A stretch of DNA of 64,000 nucleotides from Pseudomonas sp. S35 (GCF_009866765.1 NZ_CP019431.1:4712001-4776000), one strand, 5' to 3'. Shown: positions 35,673 to 44,343, counted from the first letter of the stretch. Notes: generated from the letters alone by a model not told the origin. Translations and numbers: made by a program.

Positions 35673-35927
35673 TCATGGGAGATTCTCAATAAATGGAATC
35701 ACCACTGTCTCGACAAAATCCCAGCCCTCAACAGCCTTTTCCCATAACCAGATGCATAGACGAATACGTGCGATCCACTTGAGCAGGGTTACTGCCTTCG
35801 CCTTTACCCACGCAATCCGACCCGCTTTAGGTTCTTGAGATGGAGCTATCTCGATGACACGAGCATCTTCATTGTTGTGCATAGACTGACGCGCCTTGCG
35901 GCGCGCTAGGTTCTTTAAATTAACCAT
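35673..35927 (-). CDS. Small companion protein of the retron RT (84 aa)
   Basis: From the ATG at 35927: MVNLKNLARRKARQSMHNNE, basic N-terminus, then a hydrophobic/aromatic amphipathic segment VTLLKWIARIRLCIWLWEKA and WDFVETVVIPFIENLP. It lies on the same strand directly upstream of the RT (73 bases), so it is cotranscribed. I do not recognise the family. A short membrane-active peptide is one reading and would suit a retron effector. Low certainty that the frame is used, as no strong RBS is evident. Confidence 0.5.
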   Translation of the reverse strand: MVNLKNLARRKARQSMHNNEDARVIEIAPSQEPKAGRIAWVKAKAVTLLKWIARIRLCIWLWEKAVEGWDFVETVVIPFIENLP

Positions 35928-36420
35928 GACTGATGTTCCCAACGACAGGCGAAATTGCCCCGCCGCCAAGCATTCCGGGCCGAAAGGAACGCTGAAGATG
36001 CCACTACAAACCACAGTTCTGCTTATCAAGTCCCTTGATAAGCCGTCCGCCGCATTACCGCCGCATCACATTTCGCCTCAACGCATCAAACGATCAGAGA
36101 CAAACCCTTGGATCACCTTTGGGATTGCCCTAGGCGCTAAGCACTGAGGAGCGATGGGCAGCATCAACCTGTGCGGCGAAGAAAGCCAAGGCGAACACCA
36201 AGGCGACCAGTTTCCCGGTCAAAAACCGCAAGCCCAAATTTCAGTCATATTTAAAGAGCACTTGGGTGGTAGCACCCAACAGATTCAGTATTTATCAGAA
36301 TAAACAAACCGGCGACAACTGTTATTTGTTGCAAGAGTTGTTTTTCGTCTAAGTCGTATTTTTGACTATATAAAGCGTCAAAATTTAAGTGTCGCTCGTA
36401 TTAATGCCACTTAGGAAATT
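35928..36420 (-). ncRNA. Candidate retron msr-msd leader region
   Basis: About 490 bases upstream of the retron genes hold many hairpins on the minus strand: GCTTATCAAG-GGA-CTTGATAAGC (36020-36042, perfect 10 bp), TTGGGTG-CTAC-CACCCAA (about 36264-36281), and GACC..GGTC. A TGCTTAGCGCC stretch (about 36134-36144) contains the TTAGCG seen at the branch-G of known msr RNAs. I could not find convincing a1/a2 pairing, so the exact bounds are open. An AT-rich promoter-like block lies at 36360-36420. Two short plus-strand frames (35998-36147 and 36154-36303) also lie here and are less likely. Confidence 0.4.
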
Positions 36421-36619
36421 GAGCATCTATCGAGTTGTCGAGTTGGGCTCGTTGACCTATGATCTCACTAGGCGGTGATGGTCGCCTGGCGCCTGTTTCG
36501 CGAAGCAATAGCCCATCGTAGATGCACCCCACGTTTTACCTCGGTATGTCCCTACCCAGACGCTGCCCGGTGAACAGGCAATCGGTAACCAAAGCGTTGA
36601 TGGTTTTGGAGACATTGCT

Positions 36620-37450
36620 TTGTCTGATTTTTCCCCTCTCAGCATTTTCAAATCGCAAGCCAAGCAGCATGGTCGCCTTCACGACATGAAGCTTTCTGCT
36701 GCCCAAGAAGCGCTTGCGCGCCAGGCAGGGTTCGAGGAGTACCACGAGCTCGTCGTTGTGGCCCAGCGAACCCCTGCGGATGCTCGTTTGATGCTCGCCG
36801 CCTTTGGCGTGCGTGACTTCAAGGACGCGATCCACGAGGACGATGTGTTCTCCGAGCTGGATCAAGAGCTTGAGCACCTGCTTTCCAGCGCCATGGACGA
36901 GACCAACGCCAGTGAGTTCGCCATCGGTGATAGCGAGGTGGACTCAGTCGCCTATGACGATGCGACTGGCGCACTCAGGTTGGGCATGTCCATCGACTGG
37001 GAAGGGCAGCAGGATCCTGGCCGTGTCTACTACGGTAGGGTTTTTTTCCTTAAGGCGGATGTTAATCTGATTCGGCGGAATGGCAGGTGGTCGCTCGGTG
37101 AGGACGGTGTTTGCATCATCACTAGCGAAACGGATGCAGACCGTGATCGCAGGACTGAATGGGAGGACAGGGCGCACCAACAGGCCGCTGAAAGCGGGGA
37201 GCACCGTCCCAGCATTAGCATGGCGCAAGCGCTGGCCAGTGGCCTTGAGATATCCCTAGAGGATGCGGAGCTTCTGGCAGACGCGGAAGTTAGGGGGCAC
37301 ACCTCGGATGACGGGATGATCCACAACTATTGGGTGGACGTTGAGCCGTATGCCGAGGGAGCTCTGCGAGCAGATCTGTTGGCCCGGTTCGGCACCTTGG
37401 AGTTCGAGGTGGACGTCAATTCCTTCGACGACTTCCATCCTGAAATGTGA
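36620..37450 (+). CDS. Hypothetical protein (276 aa), acidic
   Basis: Starts with TTG (GGAG 9 bases upstream). The N-terminal 50 residues (IFKSQAKQHGRLHDMKLSAA then QEALARQAGFEEYHELV) resemble a short helical domain seen at the start of several unrelated bacterial proteins. The remainder is acidic (EHLLSSAMDETNASEFAIGD, SEVDSVAYDDATGALRLGMS) and beta-rich, without membrane segments. I do not recognise it. It directly precedes an antitoxin-like gene with no gap, which may be chance. Confidence 0.65.
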   Translation: MSDFSPLSIFKSQAKQHGRLHDMKLSAAQEALARQAGFEEYHELVVVAQRTPADARLMLAAFGVRDFKDAIHEDDVFSELDQELEHLLSSAMDETNASEFAIGDSEVDSVAYDDATGALRLGMSIDWEGQQDPGRVYYGRVFFLKADVNLIRRNGRWSLGEDGVCIITSETDADRDRRTEWEDRAHQQAAESGEHRPSISMAQALASGLEISLEDAELLADAEVRGHTSDDGMIHNYWVDVEPYAEGALRADLLARFGTLEFEVDVNSFDDFHPEM

Positions 37451-37528
37451 GTGAACTGGGATGGCTGGCTGCGGATGCTGGCCGCTTTCAACTCCGTCCA
37501 TACCTTCTTCGCCATGGGAGACTTCAGC

Positions 37529-37681
37529 ATGCAAGTCATCAGCGCAACGCAGGCAAGGCTGCGTTTCCGGAGGATCATGAAGCTTCTGCAGGAGGGGCAC
37601 TCGCTCGTGATCACCAAGAACGGCAAACCGGCCTGCAAGCTAGTGCCGGCTGAAGTCCCACGACATGCACACGGTGAGTAG
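37529..37681 (+). CDS. Orphan Phd/YefM-type antitoxin-like protein
   Basis: 50 residues from MQVISATQARLRFRRIMKLL, then QEGHSLVITKNGKPACKLVP. This is the Phd/YefM N-terminal DNA-binding pattern (SATQAR-xxF-xxI, ITKNGKPxAxLVP). The toxin-neutralising C-terminal tail is nearly absent and no toxin gene follows. A longer start at 37451 (GTG) would add 26 unrelated residues. Probably a remnant or a stand-alone repressor. Confidence 0.6.
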   Translation: MQVISATQARLRFRRIMKLLQEGHSLVITKNGKPACKLVPAEVPRHAHGE

Positions 37682-38127
37682 CTTAAGTAAAATCCACAAA
37701 GAAATCCGCAAAACCTTCGAGACTTTCACGCTGTAAGCCAAGCGTGGCGGAGCTTTCAGGGAATTCTTGAACCCGCAAACTTGGTGGCTCGCCCCTACGA
37801 GGACGGCTGTCGTGAACCGCACCCTGGCTTCGCCAGGTTACGACCCGATCGGGCTTCCATCCTCTCGCCTTTGGCCCATCATGGGCCGGCGCGCTCCGCT
37901 TGCGCTTGTGACCAAAAAAGGATGGTGACCTTTGTTTAGGCGGTTCCGTTCTGAATATATCGGTTCTGCCCGTTGGATGAGGCCAAGCCATCTAGGCGTT
38001 TTACCCGGGGTGTGCGATAAACCCGGCCTGGCGCCTGAGCGCTTTCTGTTCGCTGTGTTCACATTGATCAGAGAAAGCCCTAAGAGGTTCAGGCCATCAT
38101 CTCTGCAAGCTGAGTACACCGGTTTAC
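37682..38127. other. 446-base non-coding, hairpin-rich region
   Basis: No convincing gene. GC-rich blocks form clear hairpins: CCTGGC-TTC-GCCAGG at 37823-37837 and GGCCCAT-C-ATGGGCC at 37873-37887. A frame on the minus strand (37683-37991) stays open but reads Arg/Pro-rich and is likely spurious. Similar structured DNA is met in other Pseudomonas islands (from memory). It could be an RNA gene. Confidence 0.4.
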
Positions 38128-38802
38128 ATGACAACAACAATTGATGACCAAATCACACCGTTGCAAGAGCTCAGAATTCTGCTCTGTCTTATCCGCCATG
38201 CGGACGAAAAAGGGGGCGTTGACTTCGACAATCCCGACGTCACGGCTGCTCTGGGTAGCCTTGTAGGTAACTGGAATGCTCTGGAGTATCTGCTTTACAA
38301 GCTCGATCAGGCTGGTGTGGTCGACTACTCGGATATTGGTGAGGATGGCTTCAAGCCAATCATCATATGCGTCGTCGACGACGGTACTCATCACTACGTC
38401 GCAGCATTGGCTGAGAAGATTGAAACGGAATACGTCGCCCTGGATCAGCGCATCACCGACATTCTGACCTTCAATCCTAGCGCCCTGACCAATCGAATCA
38501 GCGACACGAAGCGTCAGATCGATGAGGTCAACAAACACGTAGCATCAAACGAACTCCTTAAGCCGTTATCCGGCCCACTGCGCGAGATTCAGAGCCATTT
38601 CGATAGCATCCGCGTGGTGTCAGAGGGTTATGAGCACATCTATAAAAATATCATTCGACCTGTCCAAGAGGAGGGCAAGTCAGGGGTTAAGGCTACGGTG
38701 AAGTGGGCCATCCTCAGCATCCTGATTTCCACAGCTATCTCGCTGGTTATCAGCAACTGGTCATTCTTGAAGGATGGAGTTAAGACTTTGTTTGCTACCT
38801 GA
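38128..38802 (+). CDS. Hypothetical protein with C-terminal membrane anchor (224 aa)
   Basis: N-terminal region (LQELRILLCLIRHADEKGGV, LVGNWNALEYLLYKLDQAGV then VDYS) looks like a winged-helix fold. A helical coiled segment follows (ISDTKRQIDEVNKHVASNEL) and ends with one transmembrane helix WAILSILISTAISLVISNWS. The layout sensor domain-coil-anchor is common in defence and stress proteins, but I know no named family. No obvious RBS. Alone on this strand. Confidence 0.65.
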   Translation: MTTTIDDQITPLQELRILLCLIRHADEKGGVDFDNPDVTAALGSLVGNWNALEYLLYKLDQAGVVDYSDIGEDGFKPIIICVVDDGTHHYVAALAEKIETEYVALDQRITDILTFNPSALTNRISDTKRQIDEVNKHVASNELLKPLSGPLREIQSHFDSIRVVSEGYEHIYKNIIRPVQEEGKSGVKATVKWAILSILISTAISLVISNWSFLKDGVKTLFAT

Positions 38803-38845
38803 TCCCCCTTTCCCCGGGCAGTCAGGACTTGGTGGCAATACGGTC

Positions 38846-39091
38846 TCATCGCTCGGCAAGGCCCAACCACTCAGGCGGACTATCAATGCTGGGTTTGACC
38901 CAGCCTACCCAGTGCGTGCAACTGGTAGTGATGACGGTTTGATACAGGTGATCCGCTTCGAGACGGAGTCGTTCGATCTCTTCGGCTGCTCGCCCTTCAT
39001 CTACCGCCTTCTGATGAGCTCGGATGGCCTGGAGGGCCTGCTGCAAGAGCGGCTCGCCGGCCTCGGCCATGCCCAGAAGCGTTCTCTTCAT
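38846..39091 (-). CDS. Small hypothetical protein downstream of the T5orf172 gene (81 aa)
   Basis: MKRTLLGMAEAGEPLLQQAL, then a charged helix QAIRAHQKAVDEGRAAEEIE. The ATG overlaps the preceding gene's stop by four bases, so it is probably translated from the same message. No known family, membrane segment or signal. Coupling to a GIY-YIG-like gene is the only hint. Confidence 0.6.
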   Translation of the reverse strand: MKRTLLGMAEAGEPLLQQALQAIRAHQKAVDEGRAAEEIERLRLEADHLYQTVITTSCTHWVGWVKPSIDSPPEWLGLAER

Positions 39092-39603
39092 CGCGATCTT
39101 CCGGATCGGTTTGCCCGATGGGCCTTTAGGTGCTCAAGCTCTTGGTGCCAGACCACCACGAACTTCTCGAAATCGCGCAGATACATACTCGACGCGTCTT
39201 GAAAGTGCATACCGCAAAAGCTTCCGCAAAAAGGGCAGCACTCGTGCCATTCCAGGTTGCCCCAGTTCCATACGCCGAGGTACTCGGGGACACCATCCCG
39301 ATCATGGCTGGTTACCTCAAAGGAATCCTCAGTCTTACCGACAAACCCATCGATGCCAAAGTGCTCAAGGATGGGTAAAATGTCCGCAGGATCCAGGCTG
39401 AACCATTCACCAGTGCTACGTAGGTGCGAGAATTGCTGATGAATCTCTTTTTCCAACCGTACGTCATCATCTGTACGAATCCACCCCAGAAGTAAGAGCT
39501 TCCTCGGATTCCCGGTTTGAAGCCCTTTTCTGCGGCGCTCGATGTCCTTGGCCCGACCTATCTTCACCTTCTCATTACTGTCTTCAATGAAAAAATAGAT
39601 CAT
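39088..39603 (-). CDS. T5orf172/GIY-YIG-like domain protein
   Basis: 171 residues. N-terminus MIYFFIEDSNEKVKIGRAKD followed by IERRRKGLQTGNPRKLLLLG matches the MUG113/T5orf172 branch of the GIY-YIG fold (K-IG-A-D-RR--LQTGNP--L). The C-terminal part has a Cys/His group HECCPFCGSFCGMHF that may bind zinc. Possibly a DNA-binding or nicking protein of phage or plasmid origin. It starts a two-gene unit; a pair of palindromes lies about 130 bases upstream. Confidence 0.78.
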   Translation of the reverse strand: MIYFFIEDSNEKVKIGRAKDIERRRKGLQTGNPRKLLLLGWIRTDDDVRLEKEIHQQFSHLRSTGEWFSLDPADILPILEHFGIDGFVGKTEDSFEVTSHDRDGVPEYLGVWNWGNLEWHECCPFCGSFCGMHFQDASSMYLRDFEKFVVVWHQELEHLKAHRANRSGRSR

Positions 39604-39730
39604 TTCCGCTCCTTTCTTATGCCTGCGATTCCCTGTCTTTCAGTATCGCCAAACGGTCGTCAGCCCTGGTGATGCATTTGTGCATGCAGCAGGGGCCGTC
39701 GTCATTATGGGTTACTTTGCGTCGCTCAGC

Positions 39731-39797
39731 TTAATGTGCCCAAATTGGGTCATTAAGCCTAGAAATGATGGTTAATGTGCCGAATCGGGCACATTAA
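39731..39797. promoter_or_regulatory. Two palindromic operator-like sites
   Basis: Site 1 (39731-39755) has arms TTAATGTGCCCAA and TTGGGTCATTAA; site 2 (39772-39797) has TTAATGTGCC and GGCACATTAA. They are about 41 bases apart (four helical turns). They lie in a 329-base gene-free gap between the GIY-YIG-like gene and arsN2 that otherwise shows no gene. Confidence 0.65.
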
Positions 39798-39932
39798 AAT
39801 CGTATCTCAGAGCAACGTACCACTAGCGGTCGCCCCTAGGACGGCAGTTGATTCTCTGATTCGCAGGGCTCATGGCGCGCCCAGCGCAAATCTAACTAGC
39901 ATCGCGGCAAAGGCCATCACCCAGGTGATCAG

Positions 39933-40385
39933 CTACTTTCGTGCATTCGCAGATAAGGCCTTGCACATGTAGCAAGCCGAGCCAGGGCAAAGCCCCCTGA
40001 ACTGCTCCGTCTGAGAAATAAGAGGTGGCGCAGAGCCTCGTTGATTTACTGCATAGCCCTGCTGCTTAAAAAAGCCTGACGCAGTTGTTGTCAGCAAATG
40101 AAATCGAGCGATTCCCTTCTCGGCGGCTTTCGCTTCAATGACCCGAAGCACCGCGACACCGACCCCCTTCGATCTGAATGTCGACACTACGACCAGAGAA
40201 CGCAACAACCCGTCCGTACCATGCGTTTCGAATCCTCCCCATGCGACCGTCTCACTGTCCAGTGTGAACTCAAAAAAGGTTCGGCCTGGAAGATCAATAT
40301 CGTCTGCTGGAAGGTCAGCAGATTTCAGCGCATCGCGAAAGCGCTGCCACTGTCCTCCGGCTATTTCCTTTGCCTGGATCATCAT
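39933..40385 (-). CDS. arsN2: GNAT acetyltransferase of the arsenic cluster (ArsN2-like)
   Basis: 150 residues from the ATG at 40385 (GGAGGGGAAG immediately upstream). GNAT fold with the acetyl-CoA loop STFRSKGVGVAVLRVIEAKA near residue 80 and FFKQQGYAVNQR near 117. Divergent from the arsC-arsR genes and sharing their operator. ArsN2-type proteins occur in ars operons; their substrate is not established, so the symbol rests on context and general pattern. Confidence 0.72.
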   Translation of the reverse strand: MMIQAKEIAGGQWQRFRDALKSADLPADDIDLPGRTFFEFTLDSETVAWGGFETHGTDGLLRSLVVVSTFRSKGVGVAVLRVIEAKAAEKGIARFHLLTTTASGFFKQQGYAVNQRGSAPPLISQTEQFRGLCPGSACYMCKALSANARK

Positions 40386-40465
40386 CTTCCCCTCCATCCT
40401 CTCATCTCCGTTATGCCGACACGCATGGAACGTTAGGGCACATGCCAAACAGCAGACATCATATT

Positions 40466-40491
40466 CGCTTTACCGAATATTCGCTAAAGCG
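40466..40491. promoter_or_regulatory. ArsR operator (putative)
   Basis: CGCTTTA (C) CGAATATTCG (C) TAAAGCG: a 26-base nearly perfect dyad with a perfect CGAATATTCG core, in the 140-base divergent region between arsN2 and arsC. The length and AT-rich centre fit ArsR/SmtB sites. Confidence 0.7.
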
Positions 40492-40525
40492 TATATTCGA
40501 TTTTCCATATGCATCGAGTTCCACC

Positions 40526-40948
40526 ATGAGCCCTGCTATCAAAGTGCTTTTCGTGTGCGTTGCCAACTCAGCCCGCTCCCTGCTTGCAGAGGCTTTGCTG
40601 CGGCACACCGACCCGCGCTTCGAGGCCTTCAGCGCAGGATCTGAACCGTCTGAGGTTGATCCGCGCACGACTCAGGCATTGGAGGCAGTTGGAGTCGATG
40701 CAACGGGCCTGCGCAGCAAGTCCCTCAGCGAGTTTCAAGCTGATCGATTCGATTACGTAATCACTCTTTGTGATAAATCCGCAAGCGAGTGCCTACCAAT
40801 GCCCAATGCAGGTGAAGTCATTGCCTGGGATTTTCCTGACCCAGTAACCAGCGATGATCCTGGCGTATTTCGCCACACGCTCCACGACATCCACGAGCGC
40901 ATCAAGCTCTTCGTTTTGGTCAAGACCAAACACCTGGAGGATCTGTGA
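40526..40948 (+). CDS. ArsC-like low-molecular-weight phosphatase (first arsenate reductase)
   Basis: 140 residues from the ATG at 40526. P-loop VLFVCVANSARSLLAEALLR (CX5R), EFQADRFDYVITLCDKSASECLP with two Cys, and AWDFPDPVTSDD with the DP pair place it in the thioredoxin-coupled ArsC / LMW-PTPase family. It would reduce arsenate to arsenite. The TGA overlaps the GTG of arsR, so the two genes are coupled. It differs from the second family member at 42626. Confidence 0.82.
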   Translation: MSPAIKVLFVCVANSARSLLAEALLRHTDPRFEAFSAGSEPSEVDPRTTQALEAVGVDATGLRSKSLSEFQADRFDYVITLCDKSASECLPMPNAGEVIAWDFPDPVTSDDPGVFRHTLHDIHERIKLFVLVKTKHLEDL

Positions 40949-41301
40949 CAGAACCCATGAACCCCACCACCTTATTCAAGTGCCTGGCGGATGACACCCG
41001 AGCAAAAATTTCGCTGCTTGTCGTGAGTGAAGGTGAGCTGTGTGTTTGCGAGCTAACGGCAGCACTCGACCTAAGTCAGCCGAAGATTTCTCGTCATTTG
41101 GCGCTGCTGCGCTCTGCCGGTTTGTTGTTGGATCGTCGCCAAGGCCAATGGGTGTACTACCGACTGAATCCCGATTTGCCCGCGTGGGTGACTGCAGTTT
41201 TGAAGGAAGTGGTAGACGCCAATCAGCAATGGCTGGAAACCGAGGCTAAGCGCCTCTGCAGCATGAACGACCGTCCGATCAACCAAGCCGTGTGTAGCTG
41301 A
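40945..41301 (+). CDS. arsR: Arsenite-responsive repressor
   Basis: 118 residues with GTG start overlapping the previous stop. ArsR/SmtB winged helix: ELCVCELTAALDLSQPKISR (the CVC pair binds As(III)) then HLALLRSAGLLLDRRQGQWV. It represses the operon until arsenite binds. The likely operator is at 40466-40491. Confidence 0.95.
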   Translation: MTEPMNPTTLFKCLADDTRAKISLLVVSEGELCVCELTAALDLSQPKISRHLALLRSAGLLLDRRQGQWVYYRLNPDLPAWVTAVLKEVVDANQQWLETEAKRLCSMNDRPINQAVCS

Positions 41302-41325
41302 TTCACGCCCAACCGGATTAATGAA

Positions 41326-42609
41326 ATGCTGATTGCCGTATTGATCTTTATCGCCACCATCGTCCTTGTCATCTGGCAGCCCAAGGGGCTTGGGGTTGGC
41401 TGGAGTGCGATGTTCGGTGCCATCGTGGCGTTGCTGGCAGGTGTCGTTACCCTTGCCGACATACCAGAGGTTTGGCGCATTGTCTGGAATGCCACTGGGG
41501 CTTTCATCGCGGTCATCATCATTAGTCTGCTGCTTGATGAGGCAGGTTTTTTCAAGTGGGCTGCGCTGCATGTGGCCCGATGGGGAGGCGGGAGCACCCG
41601 CAAGCTGTTCGCATTTATCGTCCTGCTGGGCGCAGCGGTGTCGGCCCTGTTCGCCAATGACGGAGCAGCATTGATCCTCACACCCATTGTGATCGCGATG
41701 TTGCTGGCGTTGCGTTTTTCTCCTGCGGCCACTTTGGCATTCGTCATGGCAGCTGGTTTTATCGCCGATACGGCGAGCTTACCGCTGGTGGTTTCCAACC
41801 TGGTCAACATCGTCTCTGCCGACTACTTCGATATCGGCTTCAACGAATATGCTTCGATCATGGTGCCGGTAAACATCGTCAGCGTGGCAGCGACATTAGC
41901 CATGCTGTTGTGGTTTTTCCGCAAGGATTTACCAAAGACGTATGACCTCAACCAACTGGACAATCCGGACGAGGCAATCCACGACCGGGCCACTTTCGTA
42001 GCTGGCTGGTGGGTGTTGGCACTACTCCTGATCGGCTTCTTTGTCATTGAGCCACTGGGGGTGCCAATCAGCGCCATTGCAGCAGTCTGTGCATTCATTC
42101 TTTACGTCATCGCGGCTCGTGGTCACGCCATCAATACAAGCAAGGTACTCAAAGAGGCGCCATGGCAGATAGTGATCTTTTCTTTGGGTATGTACCTGGT
42201 TGTTTATGGTCTGAAGAACGCCGGCCTGACCGACCACATTGCACAGATCCTGAACGTGTTCGCCGGTTATGGCGTTTGGGGCGCGTCCCTTGGTACAGGG
42301 CTGCTAACAGCGTTGCTGTCTTCGATCATGAACAACATGCCCACCGTTCTGGTAGGCGCCTTATCCATTCATGCCGCTGAAGTCGATGGTGTAGTCCAGC
42401 AAGCGATGATTTACGCCAACATCATCGGCTGCGACTTGGGCCCGAAGATCACCCCAATTGGGAGCTTGGCAACTCTGTTGTGGCTGCACGTGCTCGCACG
42501 GAAAAACATAACGATCAGTTGGGGTTATTACTTCAAGACCGGGATCGTGCTGACCGTGCCCATCCTCGTCGCCACATTGTCCGCCCTGGCACTGCGCCTC
42601 AGTTTCTGA
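41326..42609 (+). CDS. arsB: Arsenite efflux pump
   Basis: 427 residues with about 11 transmembrane segments. [20 protein letters not shown] and [16 protein letters not shown], with [20 protein letters not shown], are ArsB (not Acr3) signatures. Inner-membrane As(OH)3/Sb(OH)3-proton antiporter. Follows arsR by 24 bases in the same operon. Confidence 0.96.
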   Translation: MLIAVLIFIATIVLVIWQPKGLGVGWSAMFGAIVALLAGVVTLADIPEVWRIVWNATGAFIAVIIISLLLDEAGFFKWAALHVARWGGGSTRKLFAFIVLLGAAVSALFANDGAALILTPIVIAMLLALRFSPAATLAFVMAAGFIADTASLPLVVSNLVNIVSADYFDIGFNEYASIMVPVNIVSVAATLAMLLWFFRKDLPKTYDLNQLDNPDEAIHDRATFVAGWWVLALLLIGFFVIEPLGVPISAIAAVCAFILYVIAARGHAINTSKVLKEAPWQIVIFSLGMYLVVYGLKNAGLTDHIAQILNVFAGYGVWGASLGTGLLTALLSSIMNNMPTVLVGALSIHAAEVDGVVQQAMIYANIIGCDLGPKITPIGSLATLLWLHVLARKNITISWGYYFKTGIVLTVPILVATLSALALRLSF

Positions 42610-42625
42610 ATCAAGGAATCGCCTG

Positions 42626-43096
42626 ATGAAAGTCTTGTTCATGTGCACCCACAACAGCTGCCGCAGCATTCTGTCCGAGGCGCTTTTCAACCACTTGGCG
42701 CCCGAGGGTGTAGAAGCGGTCAGCTCAGGAAGCTTTCCCAGTGGCCGGGTGAATCAACGGGCATTGCAAACGCTGGAGGCGGCGGGTATCTCCACTGCGG
42801 GCTTGAGCAGCAAGGCTTCGGATGCTTTTGAAGGCTCGCCTCCAGACATCGTGATCACTGTCTGTGACCGGGCAGCGGGTGAGGCATGCCCAATCTTCTT
42901 TGGGCCAGCTTTGAAGGCGCATTGGGGTCTGGCCGACCCGTCTGACGCTAGCGGGTCGGAAGCCGAGATCACCGCAGCGTTTGAAACCACACTGGCCAAA
43001 ATTCACGAGCGCGTGAGCGCATTTCTTGCGCTGCCACTGAAGACCATCAGCGCTGAACAGTTGAGAGCTGAACTGAATCGCATCGGTTCGCTTTAA
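42626..43096 (+). CDS. arsC: Arsenate reductase, thioredoxin-coupled type
   Basis: 156 residues. [20 protein letters not shown] contains the catalytic CX5R P-loop; [16 protein letters not shown] has the two Cys needed for the intramolecular relay. [14 protein letters not shown] carries the conserved Asp. Reduces As(V) to As(III) for ArsB. 16 bases after arsB; same operon. Confidence 0.93.
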   Translation: MKVLFMCTHNSCRSILSEALFNHLAPEGVEAVSSGSFPSGRVNQRALQTLEAAGISTAGLSSKASDAFEGSPPDIVITVCDRAAGEACPIFFGPALKAHWGLADPSDASGSEAEITAAFETTLAKIHERVSAFLALPLKTISAEQLRAELNRIGSL

Positions 43097-43143
43097 AGAT
43101 CAACCGAGGCGGTGCCCAATCTGGCGCCGCCGTAGGAGTTTAT

Positions 43144-43857
43144 ATGCAAGACACATTGCCGAACGTACACGCCGACCTGATCGATATTCCGTCGTTGGAA
43201 CAACTGGAGCCGCGTACACCGTCACTCCATAAGCCTAGAATCTTGCTTCTGTATGGATCGACGCGAGAGCGCTCTTTCAGCCGGTTGGTGACTCAGGAAG
43301 CAGCACGCTTGTTGGAAGAGTTTGGCGCCGATACCAAAATCTTCGATCCCTCGGGTTTGCCGCTGCCGGACGATGCTCCGGATACACATCCTAAGGTCGC
43401 GGAGTTGCGCGAACTCATGCAATGGTCTGAAGGACAGGTGTGGTGTTCGCCTGAAAGGCACGGCTCCATGAGCGCAGTATTCAAGGCCCAGATCGACTGG
43501 GTTCCGCTTGCGATTGGTGCTGTTCGACCTACGCAAGGAAAGACCCTTGCAGTAATGCAGGTCTGTGGCGGCTCGCAATCTTTCAACGTGGTCAACCAAC
43601 TACGGGTATTGGGGCGGTGGATGCGCATGTTCACCATCCCAAATCAATCTTCGGTGGCCAAGGCGTTCACCGAGTTCGACGAGGCAGGCCGTATGAAGCC
43701 TTCCTCGTACTACGACCGACTGGTGGACGTGATGGAAGAGCTGATGAAGTTCACGCTGCTGTTGCGGGGTCGCCAGGACTACTTGGTTGATCGCTACTCC
43801 GAGCGTAAAGAGTCAGCTGAAGAGCTGTCCAAGCGCGTCAACCAGCGCTCCATCTAA
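43144..43857 (+). CDS. arsH: Organoarsenical oxidase/NADPH-dependent flavoprotein
   Basis: 237 residues of the flavodoxin-like FMN reductase family. [20 protein letters not shown] is the FMN phosphate loop; [20 protein letters not shown] is the ArsH signature. It oxidises trivalent methylated and aromatic arsenicals. Same operon as arsB-arsC. Confidence 0.95.
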   Translation: MQDTLPNVHADLIDIPSLEQLEPRTPSLHKPRILLLYGSTRERSFSRLVTQEAARLLEEFGADTKIFDPSGLPLPDDAPDTHPKVAELRELMQWSEGQVWCSPERHGSMSAVFKAQIDWVPLAIGAVRPTQGKTLAVMQVCGGSQSFNVVNQLRVLGRWMRMFTIPNQSSVAKAFTEFDEAGRMKPSSYYDRLVDVMEELMKFTLLLRGRQDYLVDRYSERKESAEELSKRVNQRSI

Positions 43858-43877
43858 CGTCAGCACGAGGAAGCGAT

Positions 43878-44300
43878 ATGAGCCAGATCACGATTTACCA
43901 CAACCCCGAATGCGGCACTTCTCGAAATACCTTGGAGCTGATCCGTAATAGCGGGGAAGAACCGACGGTTATCGAGTACCTGAAGACCCCGCCTGATCGC
44001 ACCGCACTTGCCAGGCTCATCGGGGATATGGGTATCGGGGTGCGGGCTCTTTTGCGTATCAAAGGAACTCCGTACGAAGAGCTGGGATTGGGTGATGCTT
44101 CGCTGACGGACGAACAGCTCATTGATGCCATGATGGCTCACCCTATCCTGATCAATCGCCCCATCGTCGTGACGCCTTTGGGGACGCGTTTGTGTCGTCC
44201 GTCAGAAGCTGTGCTCGATTTGTTACCGCAAGAGCAGCGTGGGAGTTTCGCCAAAGAGGACGGCCAAGTGGTCATTGATGAGCACGGTCGCAGAGTCTGA
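43878..44300 (+). CDS. arsC: Arsenate reductase, glutaredoxin-coupled type
   Basis: 140 residues. ITIYHNPECGTSRNTLELIR has the single catalytic Cys of the ArsC family with ECGTSR; the RxxxR pattern and FxxxPILINRP (NRPIVVT) are present. Needs glutathione and glutaredoxin. So the cluster carries two evolutionarily unrelated arsenate reductases. 20 bases after arsH. Confidence 0.94.
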   Translation: MSQITIYHNPECGTSRNTLELIRNSGEEPTVIEYLKTPPDRTALARLIGDMGIGVRALLRIKGTPYEELGLGDASLTDEQLIDAMMAHPILINRPIVVTPLGTRLCRPSEAVLDLLPQEQRGSFAKEDGQVVIDEHGRRV

Positions 44301-44343
44301 TACGACGACGGTGAGGTGCCGCGATTGAGCCTGGAGGATGCTG

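Noticed and set aside
35896..36147. Plus-strand 83-codon frame, and a 49-codon frame after it at 36154-36303
   Set aside because: Both have RBS-like sequences but no recognisable domain and lie in the structured leader of the retron on the other strand. Kept only as an alternative reading of that region.
34400..36600. CRISPR array near the RT
   Set aside because: No regularly spaced repeats were found here or elsewhere in the window.
37683..37991. Minus-strand 102-codon frame rich in Arg, Pro and Ser
   Set aside because: No RBS, no family and it covers two strong hairpins; more likely non-coding.
39775..39972. 65-codon plus-strand frame
   Set aside because: Begins within the second palindrome and overlaps the end of arsN2 without RBS.
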